From the NCBI RefSeq assembly GCF_024448955.1, contig NZ_JAMOIH010000007.1, positions 1-64,000 of the forward strand: a stretch of 64,000 nt of DNA. The letters are read 5' to 3'. How positions within the stretch are numbered: the first letter of the stretch is position 1; each line of letters begins with the position of its first letter. This DNA is from Stutzerimonas stutzeri (lineage in GTDB: Bacteria > Pseudomonadota > Gammaproteobacteria > Pseudomonadales > Pseudomonadaceae). Both the position numbers and the translations under genes were made by a program. Positions 36,769 through 45,714 of this stretch are shown here, one piece after another. The notes under the pieces were generated by a model, which was not told the DNA's origin, did no database searches, and worked only from the letters and a program-made list of their open reading frames with translations.

Positions 36769-38127
36769 TCAGAAACCCGTTGGCGTACGCATGGTGACGA
36801 ACTCTTCGGCTGCCGTCGGGTGAATGCCGACGGTATCGTCAAAGATGCGCTTGGTGGCGCCCGCCTTCAGCGCTACAGCCATGCCTTGCATGATTTCGCC
36901 CGCGTCCGGCCCGGCCATGTGGCAGCCCAGTACCTTGTCGGTGTTGGCATCGACCACCAGCTTCATCAAGCTGCGCTCGAGGCTGCCGGTCATCGTCAGC
37001 TTCATTGGACGGAAGCGACTTTCGAATAACACGACCTTATGGCCCTGTTCGCGGGCCTCTTCTTCTGTCAGCCCGACCGTTGCCATGTTCGGCAGGCTGA
37101 AGACCGCCGTGGCGATGGTGTTGTAGTCGACTGGCCGGTATTCATCGGGCTTGAACAGTTGGCGCGCCACCGCCATGCCTTCGGCCAGCGCGACGGGGGT
37201 CAGTTGGATTCGCCCGATCACATCGCCGATCGCTAGGATCGAAGGCGTGGACGTTCGGAACTGCTCGTCAACCGCGATGAAACCCCGACTATCGAGGGCG
37301 ACGTCGACGTTCTCCAACCCCAGTCCTTCGAGCATCGGCCGCCGTCCCGTGGCGTACAGGATGCAGTCCGCCTCAAGAGTGCGCCCATCTTTCAGCGTGG
37401 CGAGCAGGCTGCCATCAGCCTGTTTGTCGATGCGCGCGATGTCGGCGTTGAACTGCAGGTCGATGTCCTTCTTGATCATCTCGTCCTTCAGGTGATCACG
37501 CAGCGAGCCATCGAAACCACGCAGGAACAGCTCGCCCCGGTACAGCAACTTGGTATCGGCACCACAGCCATGGAAGATCGATGCGAACTCGACGGCAATG
37601 TAGCCGCCGCCTACCACCAGCACGCGGCGCGGCAGTTCGTCGAGGTAGAAGGCTTCGTTGGAGGTGATGGCGTGCTCGCGACCTGGAATCTCCGGCACGA
37701 AGGGCCAGCCGCCAGTCGCGACGAGGATATGTTCGGCGCTGTAGTGCTGGCCTTCGACTTCAACCGTATGGGCGTCGATCAAGCGTGCGTGCGCTTGCAG
37801 CAAGGTGACGCCACTGTCGGTCAGCAGGTTCTTGTAAATGCCATTGAGTCGCTGGATTTCATGGTCCTTGTTGGCGATCAGGGTTTTCCAGTCGAAGGTC
37901 GCACCATCGATCGTCCAGCCATAGCCTTGGGCCTGGCCGATGTCTTCGGCATAGTGGGCTCCGTAGACCAGCAATTTCTTCGGTACACAGCCGACATTTA
38001 CGCAGGTGCCGCCCAGATAACGGCTTTCGGCGACCGCGACGCGGGCACCGTAGCTGGCAGCGAAACGTGCCGCGCGGACGCCACCGGACCCTGCGCCGAT
38101 GACGAAAAGATCGAAGTCGTAAGCCAT
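36769..38127 (-). CDS. gor: Glutathione-disulfide reductase
   Basis: A 452-residue class I flavoprotein disulfide reductase. The FAD-binding start is [20 protein letters not shown]; the redox-active pair is [14 protein letters not shown] near residue 45; NADPH binding is [19 protein letters not shown] near 175 followed by [14 protein letters not shown]; the C-terminal catalytic His-Glu is [16 protein letters not shown]. These match bacterial Gor length and motifs rather than dihydrolipoamide dehydrogenase. ATG at 38127. It is divergent from the VOC gene and convergent with the copper chaperone gene. Confidence 0.95.
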   Translation of the reverse strand: MAYDFDLFVIGAGSGGVRAARFAASYGARVAVAESRYLGGTCVNVGCVPKKLLVYGAHYAEDIGQAQGYGWTIDGATFDWKTLIANKDHEIQRLNGIYKNLLTDSGVTLLQAHARLIDAHTVEVEGQHYSAEHILVATGGWPFVPEIPGREHAITSNEAFYLDELPRRVLVVGGGYIAVEFASIFHGCGADTKLLYRGELFLRGFDGSLRDHLKDEMIKKDIDLQFNADIARIDKQADGSLLATLKDGRTLEADCILYATGRRPMLEGLGLENVDVALDSRGFIAVDEQFRTSTPSILAIGDVIGRIQLTPVALAEGMAVARQLFKPDEYRPVDYNTIATAVFSLPNMATVGLTEEEAREQGHKVVLFESRFRPMKLTMTGSLERSLMKLVVDANTDKVLGCHMAGPDAGEIMQGMAVALKAGATKRIFDDTVGIHPTAAEEFVTMRTPTGF

Positions 38128-38199
38128 GAACTGTTGTCTCCCTTGTAGATCGGACAGCATAACCCAGGCCGTTGGCCTGATTCACCGGAGGACTGCCGC

Positions 38200-38622
38200 A
38201 TGCGCCCTACCCTGACCCATCTCGCACTGCACGTTCCCGATCTGGATGCCTGCATCGCTTTTTATGAGCAGTTCTGCGGAATGCATGTGTTTCACGAGCG
38301 CGCCGGAAAAGGGTCGCGCATCGTCTGGATGGCTGAGCCTGGAAAGGAGCGCGAATTCATCTTCGTAATCATGCCGGGAGGCCAGAACCGTAAGCTGGCT
38401 GAAAATGATTACAACCATTTTGGCTTTGCACTGGCGAGTCGCGCCGACGTCGATGCGATTGCGGCATGCGCCAGGCAGGCCGGCTGCCTGATCTGGGAGC
38501 CACGTGACGAGCCCTATCCGGTCGGTTATTACTGCGGTGTTCGTGATCCGGCTGGCAACTACGTCGAATTCAGCTACGGCCAGCCGTTGGGTCCGGGCGC
38601 CGAGGATATGCCAGCACCGTAA
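38200..38622 (+). CDS. VOC/glyoxalase-family protein
   Basis: A 140-residue vicinal oxygen chelate protein with two beta-alpha-beta modules: THLALHVPDLDACIAFYEQFCGMHVFHERAG and NHFGFALASRADVDAIAACARQAGC...YYCGVRDPAGNYVEFSYGQPLG. Metal-ligand candidates are His at residue 7, His near 75 and Glu in VEFSYG. It is smaller than and distinct from lactoylglutathione lyase GloA. Its position beside gor suggests glutathione-linked detoxification, which is inference. Confidence 0.85.
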   Translation: MRPTLTHLALHVPDLDACIAFYEQFCGMHVFHERAGKGSRIVWMAEPGKEREFIFVIMPGGQNRKLAENDYNHFGFALASRADVDAIAACARQAGCLIWEPRDEPYPVGYYCGVRDPAGNYVEFSYGQPLGPGAEDMPAP

Positions 38623-38625
38623 AAC

Positions 38626-38652
38626 GCAAAGGCCACCCGAAGGTGGCCTTTT
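38626..38652. terminator. Bidirectional terminator between the VOC gene and galU
   Basis: AAAGGCCACC-CGA-AGGTGGCCTTTT forms a strong hairpin with A and T tracts, lying between two convergent genes (stops at 38622 and 38666). Confidence 0.88.
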
Positions 38653-38665
38653 GGCATGGCGTAGA

Positions 38666-39505
38666 TCAGAACGCCTTGCCAGTGAGGTAGAAGTTCTCGT
38701 AACAGAAGTTGGTCGCGGCAATATAGCCTTCGGCGCTACCGCAATCGAAACGCTGACCCTTGAACTTGTATGCCAGCACGCAGCCATCCTGAGCCTGACG
38801 CATCAAGGCGTCGGTGATCTGGATTTCGCCGCCCTTGCCCGGCTCGGTCTGCTCGATCAGGTTGAAGATGTCCGGCGTCAGAATGTAACGGCCGATGATC
38901 GCCAGATTAGACGGCGCGTCTTCCGGCTTGGGTTTCTCGACCATGTGGCTGACACGGTAGATGTCGTCGCGGATCATCTCGCCGGCGATCACGCCGTACT
39001 TGCTGGTTTCTTCCGGCGGCACTTCCTGAATGGCAACGATCGAGCAGCGGAACTGGTTGTACAGCTTAACCATCTGCGCCAGCACCGGATCGCCATCGAG
39101 GTTGATGCACAGGTCGTCCGCGAGGACCACTGCGAAGGGCTCGTCGCCGATCAGCGGGCGGCCGCTGAGAATGGCGTGGCCAAGCCCCTTCATTTCCACC
39201 TGACGGGTGTAAGAGAAGCTGCATTCGTCGATCAGTTTACGAATGCCGACCAGGTATTTTTCCTTGTCGGTGTTGCGGATCTGATGCTCGAGTTCGTAGC
39301 TGATATCGAAGTGGTCTTCCAGGGAGCGTTTGCCACGGCCGGTAACGATCGCGATCTGGCTAAGCCCGGCTGCCAGTGCCTCTTCTACCCCGTACTGAAT
39401 CAGGGGTTTGTTCACTACCGGCAACATCTCCTTGGGCATGGCTTTGGTCGCAGGAAGGAAGCGCGTGCCATATCCGGCCGCAGGAAAAAGGCATTTCTTG
39501 ATCAT
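38666..39505 (-). CDS. galU: UTP-glucose-1-phosphate uridylyltransferase
   Basis: A 279-residue nucleotidyltransferase making UDP-glucose for LPS, exopolysaccharide and other glycans. The start KKCLFPAAGYGTRFLPATKAMPKEMLPVVNKPLIQYGVEEAL is the classic sugar-nucleotide binding motif, with FAVVLADDLCIN near residue 125, VEKPKPEDAPSNLAIIGRYIL near 195, and the GalU ending YKFKGQRFDCGSAEGYIAATNFCYEN. ATG at 39505; the upstream extension is non-coding. Confidence 0.96.
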   Translation of the reverse strand: MIKKCLFPAAGYGTRFLPATKAMPKEMLPVVNKPLIQYGVEEALAAGLSQIAIVTGRGKRSLEDHFDISYELEHQIRNTDKEKYLVGIRKLIDECSFSYTRQVEMKGLGHAILSGRPLIGDEPFAVVLADDLCINLDGDPVLAQMVKLYNQFRCSIVAIQEVPPEETSKYGVIAGEMIRDDIYRVSHMVEKPKPEDAPSNLAIIGRYILTPDIFNLIEQTEPGKGGEIQITDALMRQAQDGCVLAYKFKGQRFDCGSAEGYIAATNFCYENFYLTGKAF

Positions 39506-39637
39506 GTGAGTCCTTGAGAAGATTGTTCCGGTTGATGCACTGCGCCTGGATCGGTCAACAGCCATACCCTGCACGTCCTGCCGCCAGCGGCTGACTAGAG
39601 GCTACGACCACCGAAACGGCGAGGGGTTCGCACGTTT

Positions 39638-39805
39638 TTACTGGGCCAGTTCGAGCCCAAGGTCTGCAACCAAACGACCAGCGGTTATTGACTTGCGCAC
39701 CGACATAGCTTGATCGGTGCTGAGCCGCTTGCCAAGTAGGTGAACGGCGGCCTTTTCGCGTTCAAGTTGTCGCACAGCTCGATGACATGAATGCGACGCC
39801 GCCAT
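39638..39805 (-). CDS. Possible small ORF between galU and hemN
   Basis: This 456-bp spacer (39506-39961) holds a minus-strand frame with protein-like composition. From an ATG at 39805 with AAGGTG just upstream it gives 55 residues: an amphipathic, charged helix (HRAVRQLEREKAAVHLLGKRL) then SVRKSITAGRLVADLGLELAQ. The same frame stays open for about 20 more residues upstream (SQIKKELECGFNKVRDM) but without an ATG. It may be a real small protein or a decayed gene remnant. No family is recognised. Confidence 0.35.
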   Translation of the reverse strand: MAASHSCHRAVRQLEREKAAVHLLGKRLSTDQAMSVRKSITAGRLVADLGLELAQ

Positions 39806-39961
39806 ATCGCGCACCTTATTGAAGCCGCATTCAAGCTCCTTCTTGATCTGGGACAGCCGACTCGTGAACTAGAATCGAGATAATCGCCGCCACGAGGTCG
39901 CAGGCCGTCGACGACACCCCATCCGGCCCTTCCCCCCTATCAACCGCAAGGTGAACCAGAT

Positions 39962-41350
39962 ATGGACCAAACGCCGAGCTTTAACCGCGCCCTGGTCGAG
40001 AAGTATGACCGTCCGGGTCCTCGCTATACCTCCTACCCCACCGCGCCGCAGTTCCATCAGGCTTTCGCCATGGACGACTACCGCAGCGCAGCGACGGAAA
40101 CCAACGAGGCTGCGACGCGCAAGCCGCTGTCGGTGTATATCCATATCCCGTTCTGCAAGAGCCTTTGCTACTACTGCGCCTGCAACAAAATCATCACTCA
40201 CAAGACCGATCGGGCCGTCGAGTATCTGGATTACCTCAAGCGTGAAATAAAGATGCAGGCCGCGCTGTTCGATCGCTCGCGCAAGCTCACCCAGCTGCAT
40301 CTGGGCGGTGGCACGCCGACTTACCTCACCAGCGAACAGCTGGCGGACCTAATGGCCACATTGCACGACGCTTTCAACATGGACGACAGCGACGATCACG
40401 AGTTTTCGCTGGAAGTCGATCCACGCACCGTCACCCCCGCGCAAATCCATCAATTACGTGCGCTGGGCTTCAATCGACTGAGCTTCGGCGTGCAGGACTT
40501 CGACGAACAGGTGCAGATCGCCGTCAACCGCATCCAGACCGAAGAGCAGACCCGCGAGCTGGTCCAGGCCGCCCGAGACGCGAACTTCAAATCGATCAGC
40601 GTGGATCTGATCTACGGGTTGCCATTGCAGACCGTGGATAGCTTCAACATCACCCTGAACAAGATCATCGACATCCGCCCCGACCGGATTGCCGCTTACA
40701 GCTACGCGCATTTGCCTGATCTGGTTCGCGCGCAGAAGCTGATTCGCCCCGAAGACATGCCGCCGCCGGAACGCAAGCTGGAGCTGCTGGAGCTCACCAT
40801 CAAGCGCCTGACCGATGCCGGGTACGTCTATATCGGCATGGATCATTTCTCTCTGCCAGAAGACGAGCTGACCCTCGCCCGTGCCAACGGCACGCTGCAG
40901 CGCAACTTCCAGGGCTACTCGACCCATGCCGACTGCGATTTGATCGGCCTCGGCATTTCTTCCATTGGCAAGGTCGGCGACAGCTACAGCCAGAACGTGA
41001 AGGAGCTGTCGCAGTACTACGCGCGTTTGAACGAGGGGCTGCTCCCGGTGCATCGCGGCTACAAACTGAGCGAAGACGACCGTCTGCGCCGCGACGTGAT
41101 CATATCGCTGATGTGTCACGGCCGCATCGACTTCGCCGAAATGGAAAAGCGCTACGGCATTGTTTTCCGCGACTATTTCGCCGACTCGTTGGCCAAACTC
41201 GACGAGCACGTCGCCGATGGCCTGGTCGAAATCCGTGACGACGCCGTGGTGCTGCTGCCCCAAGGCCATTTGATGATGCGCAACGTCGCCATGGCTTTCG
41301 ATGCCTATCTGGGTGGCGAGCAGCGTGGGCGGTTCTCGCGTACCGTCTGA
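39962..41350 (+). CDS. hemN: Oxygen-independent coproporphyrinogen III dehydrogenase
   Basis: A 462-residue radical SAM enzyme of anaerobic heme synthesis. The cluster-binding motif is PFCKSLCYYCACNK near residue 60. GPRYTSYPTAPQF at the start and LHLGGGTPTYL, EVDPRTVTPAQI, LSFGVQDFDEQVQ and DLIYGLPLQT further along are HemN-type, and the C-terminal HemN domain is present (LMCHGRIDFAEMEKRYGI). In P. aeruginosa hemN is Anr/Dnr controlled; I could not find a convincing TTGAT-N4-ATCAA box in the spacer here. Confidence 0.96.
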   Translation: MDQTPSFNRALVEKYDRPGPRYTSYPTAPQFHQAFAMDDYRSAATETNEAATRKPLSVYIHIPFCKSLCYYCACNKIITHKTDRAVEYLDYLKREIKMQAALFDRSRKLTQLHLGGGTPTYLTSEQLADLMATLHDAFNMDDSDDHEFSLEVDPRTVTPAQIHQLRALGFNRLSFGVQDFDEQVQIAVNRIQTEEQTRELVQAARDANFKSISVDLIYGLPLQTVDSFNITLNKIIDIRPDRIAAYSYAHLPDLVRAQKLIRPEDMPPPERKLELLELTIKRLTDAGYVYIGMDHFSLPEDELTLARANGTLQRNFQGYSTHADCDLIGLGISSIGKVGDSYSQNVKELSQYYARLNEGLLPVHRGYKLSEDDRLRRDVIISLMCHGRIDFAEMEKRYGIVFRDYFADSLAKLDEHVADGLVEIRDDAVVLLPQGHLMMRNVAMAFDAYLGGEQRGRFSRTV

Positions 41351-41364
41351 CAAGTCCTACCTGA

Positions 41365-41386
41365 CGCCTCCTGATCGCAGGAGGCG
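41365..41386 (+). terminator. Strong hairpin after hemN
   Basis: CGCCTCCTG-ATCG-CAGGAGGCG is a perfect 9-bp stem 15 bp after the hemN stop. It lacks a clear T tract, so it may be a weak terminator or an mRNA end stabiliser. Confidence 0.5.
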
Positions 41387-41528
41387 CGCTCCGCCCGAAA
41401 CCGCCACGCTATCCATGCGTGCCATGATCGAACCACTGATCGTCCCGGCGTTGCCAAAACCAGCGACAACTGTATAAATACCCAGCTCGACGGGCGATAT
41501 TGCCCGCGCTTACCGAACCGGACGTTCG

Positions 41529-43169
41529 ATGCGCCAGGCACTGGAAAACCCCTTCTATTACCTCGACAACTTCTGCCAGGTACTCGCCTGGGTCGGCGAG
41601 CGCCACGGCGACCTGCTGGACGATGACGAACGCGCGTTCCTCGATCGTTTCCCACAGATACCTCAGGCCTCGCAGGCCCTGCTGGTGCGCATGGTGATGC
41701 GTAAAGGCACGCTGTTTCGTGCCAGCAAGTTGCGCTATGAGGAGATCGGTTGTCCGTTGCAGGCTTCGGCCGTCTTGATCGAACACGGCTGGATCGAGGT
41801 CGACCCAGTGCTGGATCTCGTCCAGCTGTTCGGTTTGCTGAAGAAAGATGAGCTGCTTCGCGTGTTCGGCGGCTCCTTCAACGGCCAGCGCAAGGGCGAT
41901 CTGCTCCAGGCCTTGCTGGCTGAACATGAGCAGGCAAAACCCTTCGCCAGCTGGTGCGAAATGCTTGGTGATGCGGCGTTCGGCCTGGCCATCGGCGACC
42001 TGTGCGACCGGCTGCGGCTGATGTTCTTCGGCAATATTCATCAGGACTGGTCCGAATTCGTTCTTGCCGATCTGGGCATCTTCCGTTACGAGCAGGTCGC
42101 CTTCTCCCCTGCTTCCCGTGCCTTCCATGCGCGCGCCGAGGTGGATGCCTACTTGCACCTGCATCGCTGCCGCGAACGCTTCGATGCAGGTGAAGCGGTC
42201 GAAACCGTGCTGCTGGATATCCCGGCGACGCCATACGCCAACGACTGGCTGGAAAACCGCCGCGGCAAGCTGCTGCTGAGCCTGGCCCGGCAATGCGAGC
42301 GCAACGGTGATTTGTCCCTGGCGTTACAGCTGCACGCCGCCAACCGTTACCCCGGAGCACGCGAGCGAACGATCCGCGTGCTGGAACGCTGCGATCAGCC
42401 GGAAGCCGCGTTGCAACTGGCTCTGGCCGCTCAGGCCGCGCCTGAAAGCGAGCACGAAGCCCAGCAACTGCAACGCATTCTGCCGCGCCTGCGGCGGACC
42501 CTGGGTGAACCCGCTGCGCGCCGCGCCAGCATTGCCCAGCCGGAGCGAATAGACCTGATCTTGCCCAGGCCAGACGGAATGAGTGTCGAGCACGCGGTGC
42601 GCGAACACCTGACACACGACGATGCGCCCGTCTACTACGTGGAAAACGCGCTGATCAATTCGCTGCTGGGCCTGCTCTGCTGGGAAGCGATTTTCGCGCC
42701 CTTGCCCGGGGTTTTCTTTCACCCCTTCCACGCCGGGCCGGCAGACCTCGCTCGGCCCGATTTTCATGCCCGCCGCGCCGAGTTGTTCAGTGAATGCCTG
42801 AGCAAGCTCGGCACGGACGAATACCGCGACTGCATACGCCGGATGTATCAGCAGAAGTTCGGCCTGCAGTCGCAATTCGTCAGCTGGGGGCTGTTCGACG
42901 ACACGCTGCTGGACGTGGCGCTCGACTGCATCCCCGCCGAGCATCTGCGCGCCTTTTTCCAGCGCATCCTGCAGGACGTGCCCAACCACCGCAGCGGGCT
43001 GCCGGATCTCGTTCAGTTCTGGCCCGGCGAGCGGCGCTACCAGCTGATTGAAGTAAAAGGCCCTGGCGATCGCCTGCAGGACAACCAGAAACGCTGGATC
43101 GACGTTGCGTTGCGTCACGCCATGCCGATTGCCGTCTGCTATGTCCAATGGGCCGAGGGCGACCGTTGA
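41529..43169 (+). CDS. FAN1-type VRR-NUC structure-specific nuclease
   Basis: A 546-residue bacterial FAN1 homologue. It has an N-terminal SAP-like and helical DNA-binding region (LVRMVMRKGTLFRASKLRYEEIG is the typical lead-in). A long TPR-like helical middle follows, then a C-terminal VRR-NUC domain with the PD-(D/E)xK catalytic set GLPDLVQFW...YQLIEVKGPGDRLQDNQKRWID near residue 500. FAN1 cuts 5' flaps and branched DNA in interstrand crosslink repair, and P. aeruginosa has a structurally characterised homologue. It overlaps the helicase gene by 4 bp at the TTG start proposed there, suggesting coupled translation and a joint repair role. Confidence 0.9.
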   Translation: MRQALENPFYYLDNFCQVLAWVGERHGDLLDDDERAFLDRFPQIPQASQALLVRMVMRKGTLFRASKLRYEEIGCPLQASAVLIEHGWIEVDPVLDLVQLFGLLKKDELLRVFGGSFNGQRKGDLLQALLAEHEQAKPFASWCEMLGDAAFGLAIGDLCDRLRLMFFGNIHQDWSEFVLADLGIFRYEQVAFSPASRAFHARAEVDAYLHLHRCRERFDAGEAVETVLLDIPATPYANDWLENRRGKLLLSLARQCERNGDLSLALQLHAANRYPGARERTIRVLERCDQPEAALQLALAAQAAPESEHEAQQLQRILPRLRRTLGEPAARRASIAQPERIDLILPRPDGMSVEHAVREHLTHDDAPVYYVENALINSLLGLLCWEAIFAPLPGVFFHPFHAGPADLARPDFHARRAELFSECLSKLGTDEYRDCIRRMYQQKFGLQSQFVSWGLFDDTLLDVALDCIPAEHLRAFFQRILQDVPNHRSGLPDLVQFWPGERRYQLIEVKGPGDRLQDNQKRWIDVALRHAMPIAVCYVQWAEGDR

Positions 43170-45421
43170 GCTATCGAATCGCAGTCCGCGCGCTGTGTGA
43201 ATTCACCGCCAAGACGGGCGATCTGGACCTGCGTTTCACGCCCTCTCCCACTGCGCTGGAAGGGATGGCCGGGCACGTCACGGTGACCGCTCGCCGAGCA
43301 GAGGGCTATGAGCGCGAAGTGGCGCTCGAAGGGCAATTTCTTGATTTGCTGGTTCGGGGTCGCGCCGATGGTTACGACCCGGCGAAGAATCAGCTCGAGG
43401 AAATCAAGACCTACCGCGGAGACCTCTCGCGCCAACCAGCCAACCACCGTCAGCTGCACTGGGCACAGGCCAGGATCTACGGCTGGCTCTTGAGTACGTC
43501 GCGTAAGCTGAGCTCGCTGAATGTAGCGCTGGTGTACTTCGATGTGGTGAGCCAGAAGGAAACGCTGCTGGTCGAGACCTACAGCGCGGAACAGTTACAG
43601 GCGTTTTTCGAAGCCCAGTGCCATAGCTTCATCGCTTGGGCCGAACAGGAGCTGGCTCATCGGCATGAACGGGACCAGGTACTGAGCGAACTGAAGTTCC
43701 CCTACGTAGAGTTTCGCCGTGGCCAGCGACAACTGGCCGAAGCGGTATACAAGGCGGCGTGCACCGGAACGCATCTCATGGCGCAGGCGCCGACGGGTAT
43801 CGGCAAGACCCTCGCCACGCTGTTCCCGCAACTCAAGGCGTTCCCCGGTCAGCAGTTGGACAAGTTGTTCTTTCTTGCGGCGAAGACTTCAGGACGGCAA
43901 CTGGCGTTGGATGCGCTGAACAGCCTGACGACCGACGCAGCGCCCTTGCGAATATTAGAACTGACCGCGCGCGACAAGGCCTGCGAGCACCCGGACAAGG
44001 CTTGTCATGGCGAATCCTGCCCGCTCGCTCGCGGATTCTATGATCGCCTCCCGGCGGCACGTGCGGAGGCGGTGACGCGTCCGATGCTCGATCAGAAATC
44101 ACTGCGCGAGACAGCGCTGCGCCATCAGGTCTGTCCTTATTACCTGAGCCAGGAACTGGCCCGCTGGGCCGATGTGGTGGTGGGCGATTACAACTATTAC
44201 TTCGACATGAGCGCCCTGTTACACAGCCTGACGCTGGTCAATCAATGGCGCATCAGCGTGCTGGTGGACGAGGCTCACAATCTGTTGGAGCGCGGCCGGA
44301 GCATGTACACCGCAGAGCTCGATATCAGGCACTTCAAGGGCTTGAAAAAAACGGCGCCTGCCGTGCTTAAGAAACCGATCGAGCGAATCCTACGCAGCTG
44401 GGGCGACCTGCATCGCCCGCAAATCGCTACTTACGAGGTTCAGCCGGAGCTGCCGCAAAAACTCATCGGCGCGCTGCAACAGGCTATCAGTGCAATCACG
44501 GATTACCTCGGGGAACAGCCGGCCGGCATCGATCCCGCCTTGCAAAGCGCGTATTTCGACGCGATGCACTTCTGTCGTCTAGCCGAGTCGTTCGGGCCGC
44601 ATTCGCTTTTCGACTGCACGTTGCTGCCACAACGCAGCGCTGGCGGTCGTAGCTCGATTCTCTGTATTCGCAACCTATTACCGGCGCCTTTTCTCGGCCC
44701 GCGTTTTCGAGAGGCACGTTCCTGCGTGCTGTTTTCGGCCACGCTCAACCCGAGGCCGTTCTATTCCGACACCCTGGGGCTGCCGCCGAATCATGTCTGG
44801 ATCGATGTCGAATCGCCCTTTCGAGCCGAACAGCTGGAAGTGCGCCTGGCGCGCCATATCTCCACCCGCTATCAGGACCGTGCCGCCTCGCTGCAGGCCA
44901 TCGTCGATCTGCTCGCGCAGCAGTATCACCAGCGCCCCGGCAACTACCTGGCGTTCTTCAGCAGTTTCGATTACCTGCAACAGGTGACTGGGCTGCTGGC
45001 GGCGCAGCATCCGGATCTGCCGTTCTGGGAACAGACGCGCGGCATGCCCGAAACGGCTCGCAGCGCCTTCCTCGGGCGCTTCACCGAGGAGAGTTGCGGT
45101 ATCGGTTTTGCGGTTCTGGGCGGCGTCTTCTCCGAAGGTATCGATCTGCCTGGGAACAGGTTGATTGGCGCCTTCATCGCGACGCTAGGTCTGCCGCAGA
45201 TCAATCCGGTGAATGAGCAGATGAAGGCTCGAATGAATGAGCTGTTTGGCGCCGGCTACGACTACACCTACCTCTACCCCGGCTTGCAGAAGGTCGTACA
45301 AGCTGCGGGCCGAGTCATCCGTACTACCGACGACCAGGGCGTGATCCATCTAATTGATGACCGCTTTGCACGTCCAAACGTCAGACAACTTCTGCCCGTT
45401 TGGTGGAACGCTATTTCTTAA
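43166..45421 (+). CDS. XPD/DinG-like ATP-dependent helicase with N-terminal nuclease-like domain
   Basis: A 751-residue SF2 helicase. The N-terminal ~110 residues look like a PD-(D/E)xK fold (VRGRADGYDPAKNQLEEIKTYRGD). The motor has Walker A QAPTGIGKT near residue 212 and DEAHNLLERG near 370. Cys residues between them (ACEHPDKACHGESCP and HQVCPYY) fit an XPD-type 4Fe-4S cluster. The C-terminal motif is VQAAGRVIRTTDDQG. I choose a TTG at 43166 overlapping the FAN1 stop, with GAGGG upstream; an ATG at 43148 is also open. With FAN1 it probably forms a crosslink/branched-DNA repair pair. Confidence 0.88.
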   Translation: MSYRIAVRALCEFTAKTGDLDLRFTPSPTALEGMAGHVTVTARRAEGYEREVALEGQFLDLLVRGRADGYDPAKNQLEEIKTYRGDLSRQPANHRQLHWAQARIYGWLLSTSRKLSSLNVALVYFDVVSQKETLLVETYSAEQLQAFFEAQCHSFIAWAEQELAHRHERDQVLSELKFPYVEFRRGQRQLAEAVYKAACTGTHLMAQAPTGIGKTLATLFPQLKAFPGQQLDKLFFLAAKTSGRQLALDALNSLTTDAAPLRILELTARDKACEHPDKACHGESCPLARGFYDRLPAARAEAVTRPMLDQKSLRETALRHQVCPYYLSQELARWADVVVGDYNYYFDMSALLHSLTLVNQWRISVLVDEAHNLLERGRSMYTAELDIRHFKGLKKTAPAVLKKPIERILRSWGDLHRPQIATYEVQPELPQKLIGALQQAISAITDYLGEQPAGIDPALQSAYFDAMHFCRLAESFGPHSLFDCTLLPQRSAGGRSSILCIRNLLPAPFLGPRFREARSCVLFSATLNPRPFYSDTLGLPPNHVWIDVESPFRAEQLEVRLARHISTRYQDRAASLQAIVDLLAQQYHQRPGNYLAFFSSFDYLQQVTGLLAAQHPDLPFWEQTRGMPETARSAFLGRFTEESCGIGFAVLGGVFSEGIDLPGNRLIGAFIATLGLPQINPVNEQMKARMNELFGAGYDYTYLYPGLQKVVQAAGRVIRTTDDQGVIHLIDDRFARPNVRQLLPVWWNAIS

Positions 45422-45548
45422 TGCCCTTTAGATTATAGATCCCTTCACAGCGCGTCTGGACCGCAAGGACAGCACTGCGCCTGCCCCGCAGCTTAAAAAA
45501 CCTCCCTTAGACAAAAGTCTCGCGCCTTACATTTCTTTACAGATTGCA

Positions 45549-45596
45549 TTGACAAGCATTCGGCTGTCGCCATAATTCGAAATGTCATATGACGAC
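45549..45596 (+). promoter_or_regulatory. oprD-type porin promoter with GTYAT-N3-ACRAC operator (site A)
   Basis: TTGACA (45549-45554), 16 bp, then CATAAT (45571-45576) is a near-consensus sigma-70 promoter. Seven bases after the -10 box lies GTCAT-ATG-ACGAC (45584-45596), overlapping the likely transcription start. Its core GTCATATGAC is a perfect palindrome. The same 13-bp pattern recurs at 55142, 55372 and 60567. The rest of the 293-bp spacer 45422-45714 shows no gene. Confidence 0.65.
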
Positions 45597-45714
45597 TGAT
45601 AACAGATATGCGTCAAGACATGCGCCGCCTGCGTGCGGTCGCGCTACACCCCGTCTCGCCTATCGCCGTACGGCTAAGCGGGGCGGATAAATCAAAAAAG
45701 GGAGCACAACAACA

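Noticed and set aside
39506..39961. Anr/FNR box upstream of hemN
   Set aside because: Expected from P. aeruginosa, but only single TTGAT half-sites without a matching ATCAA partner are present.
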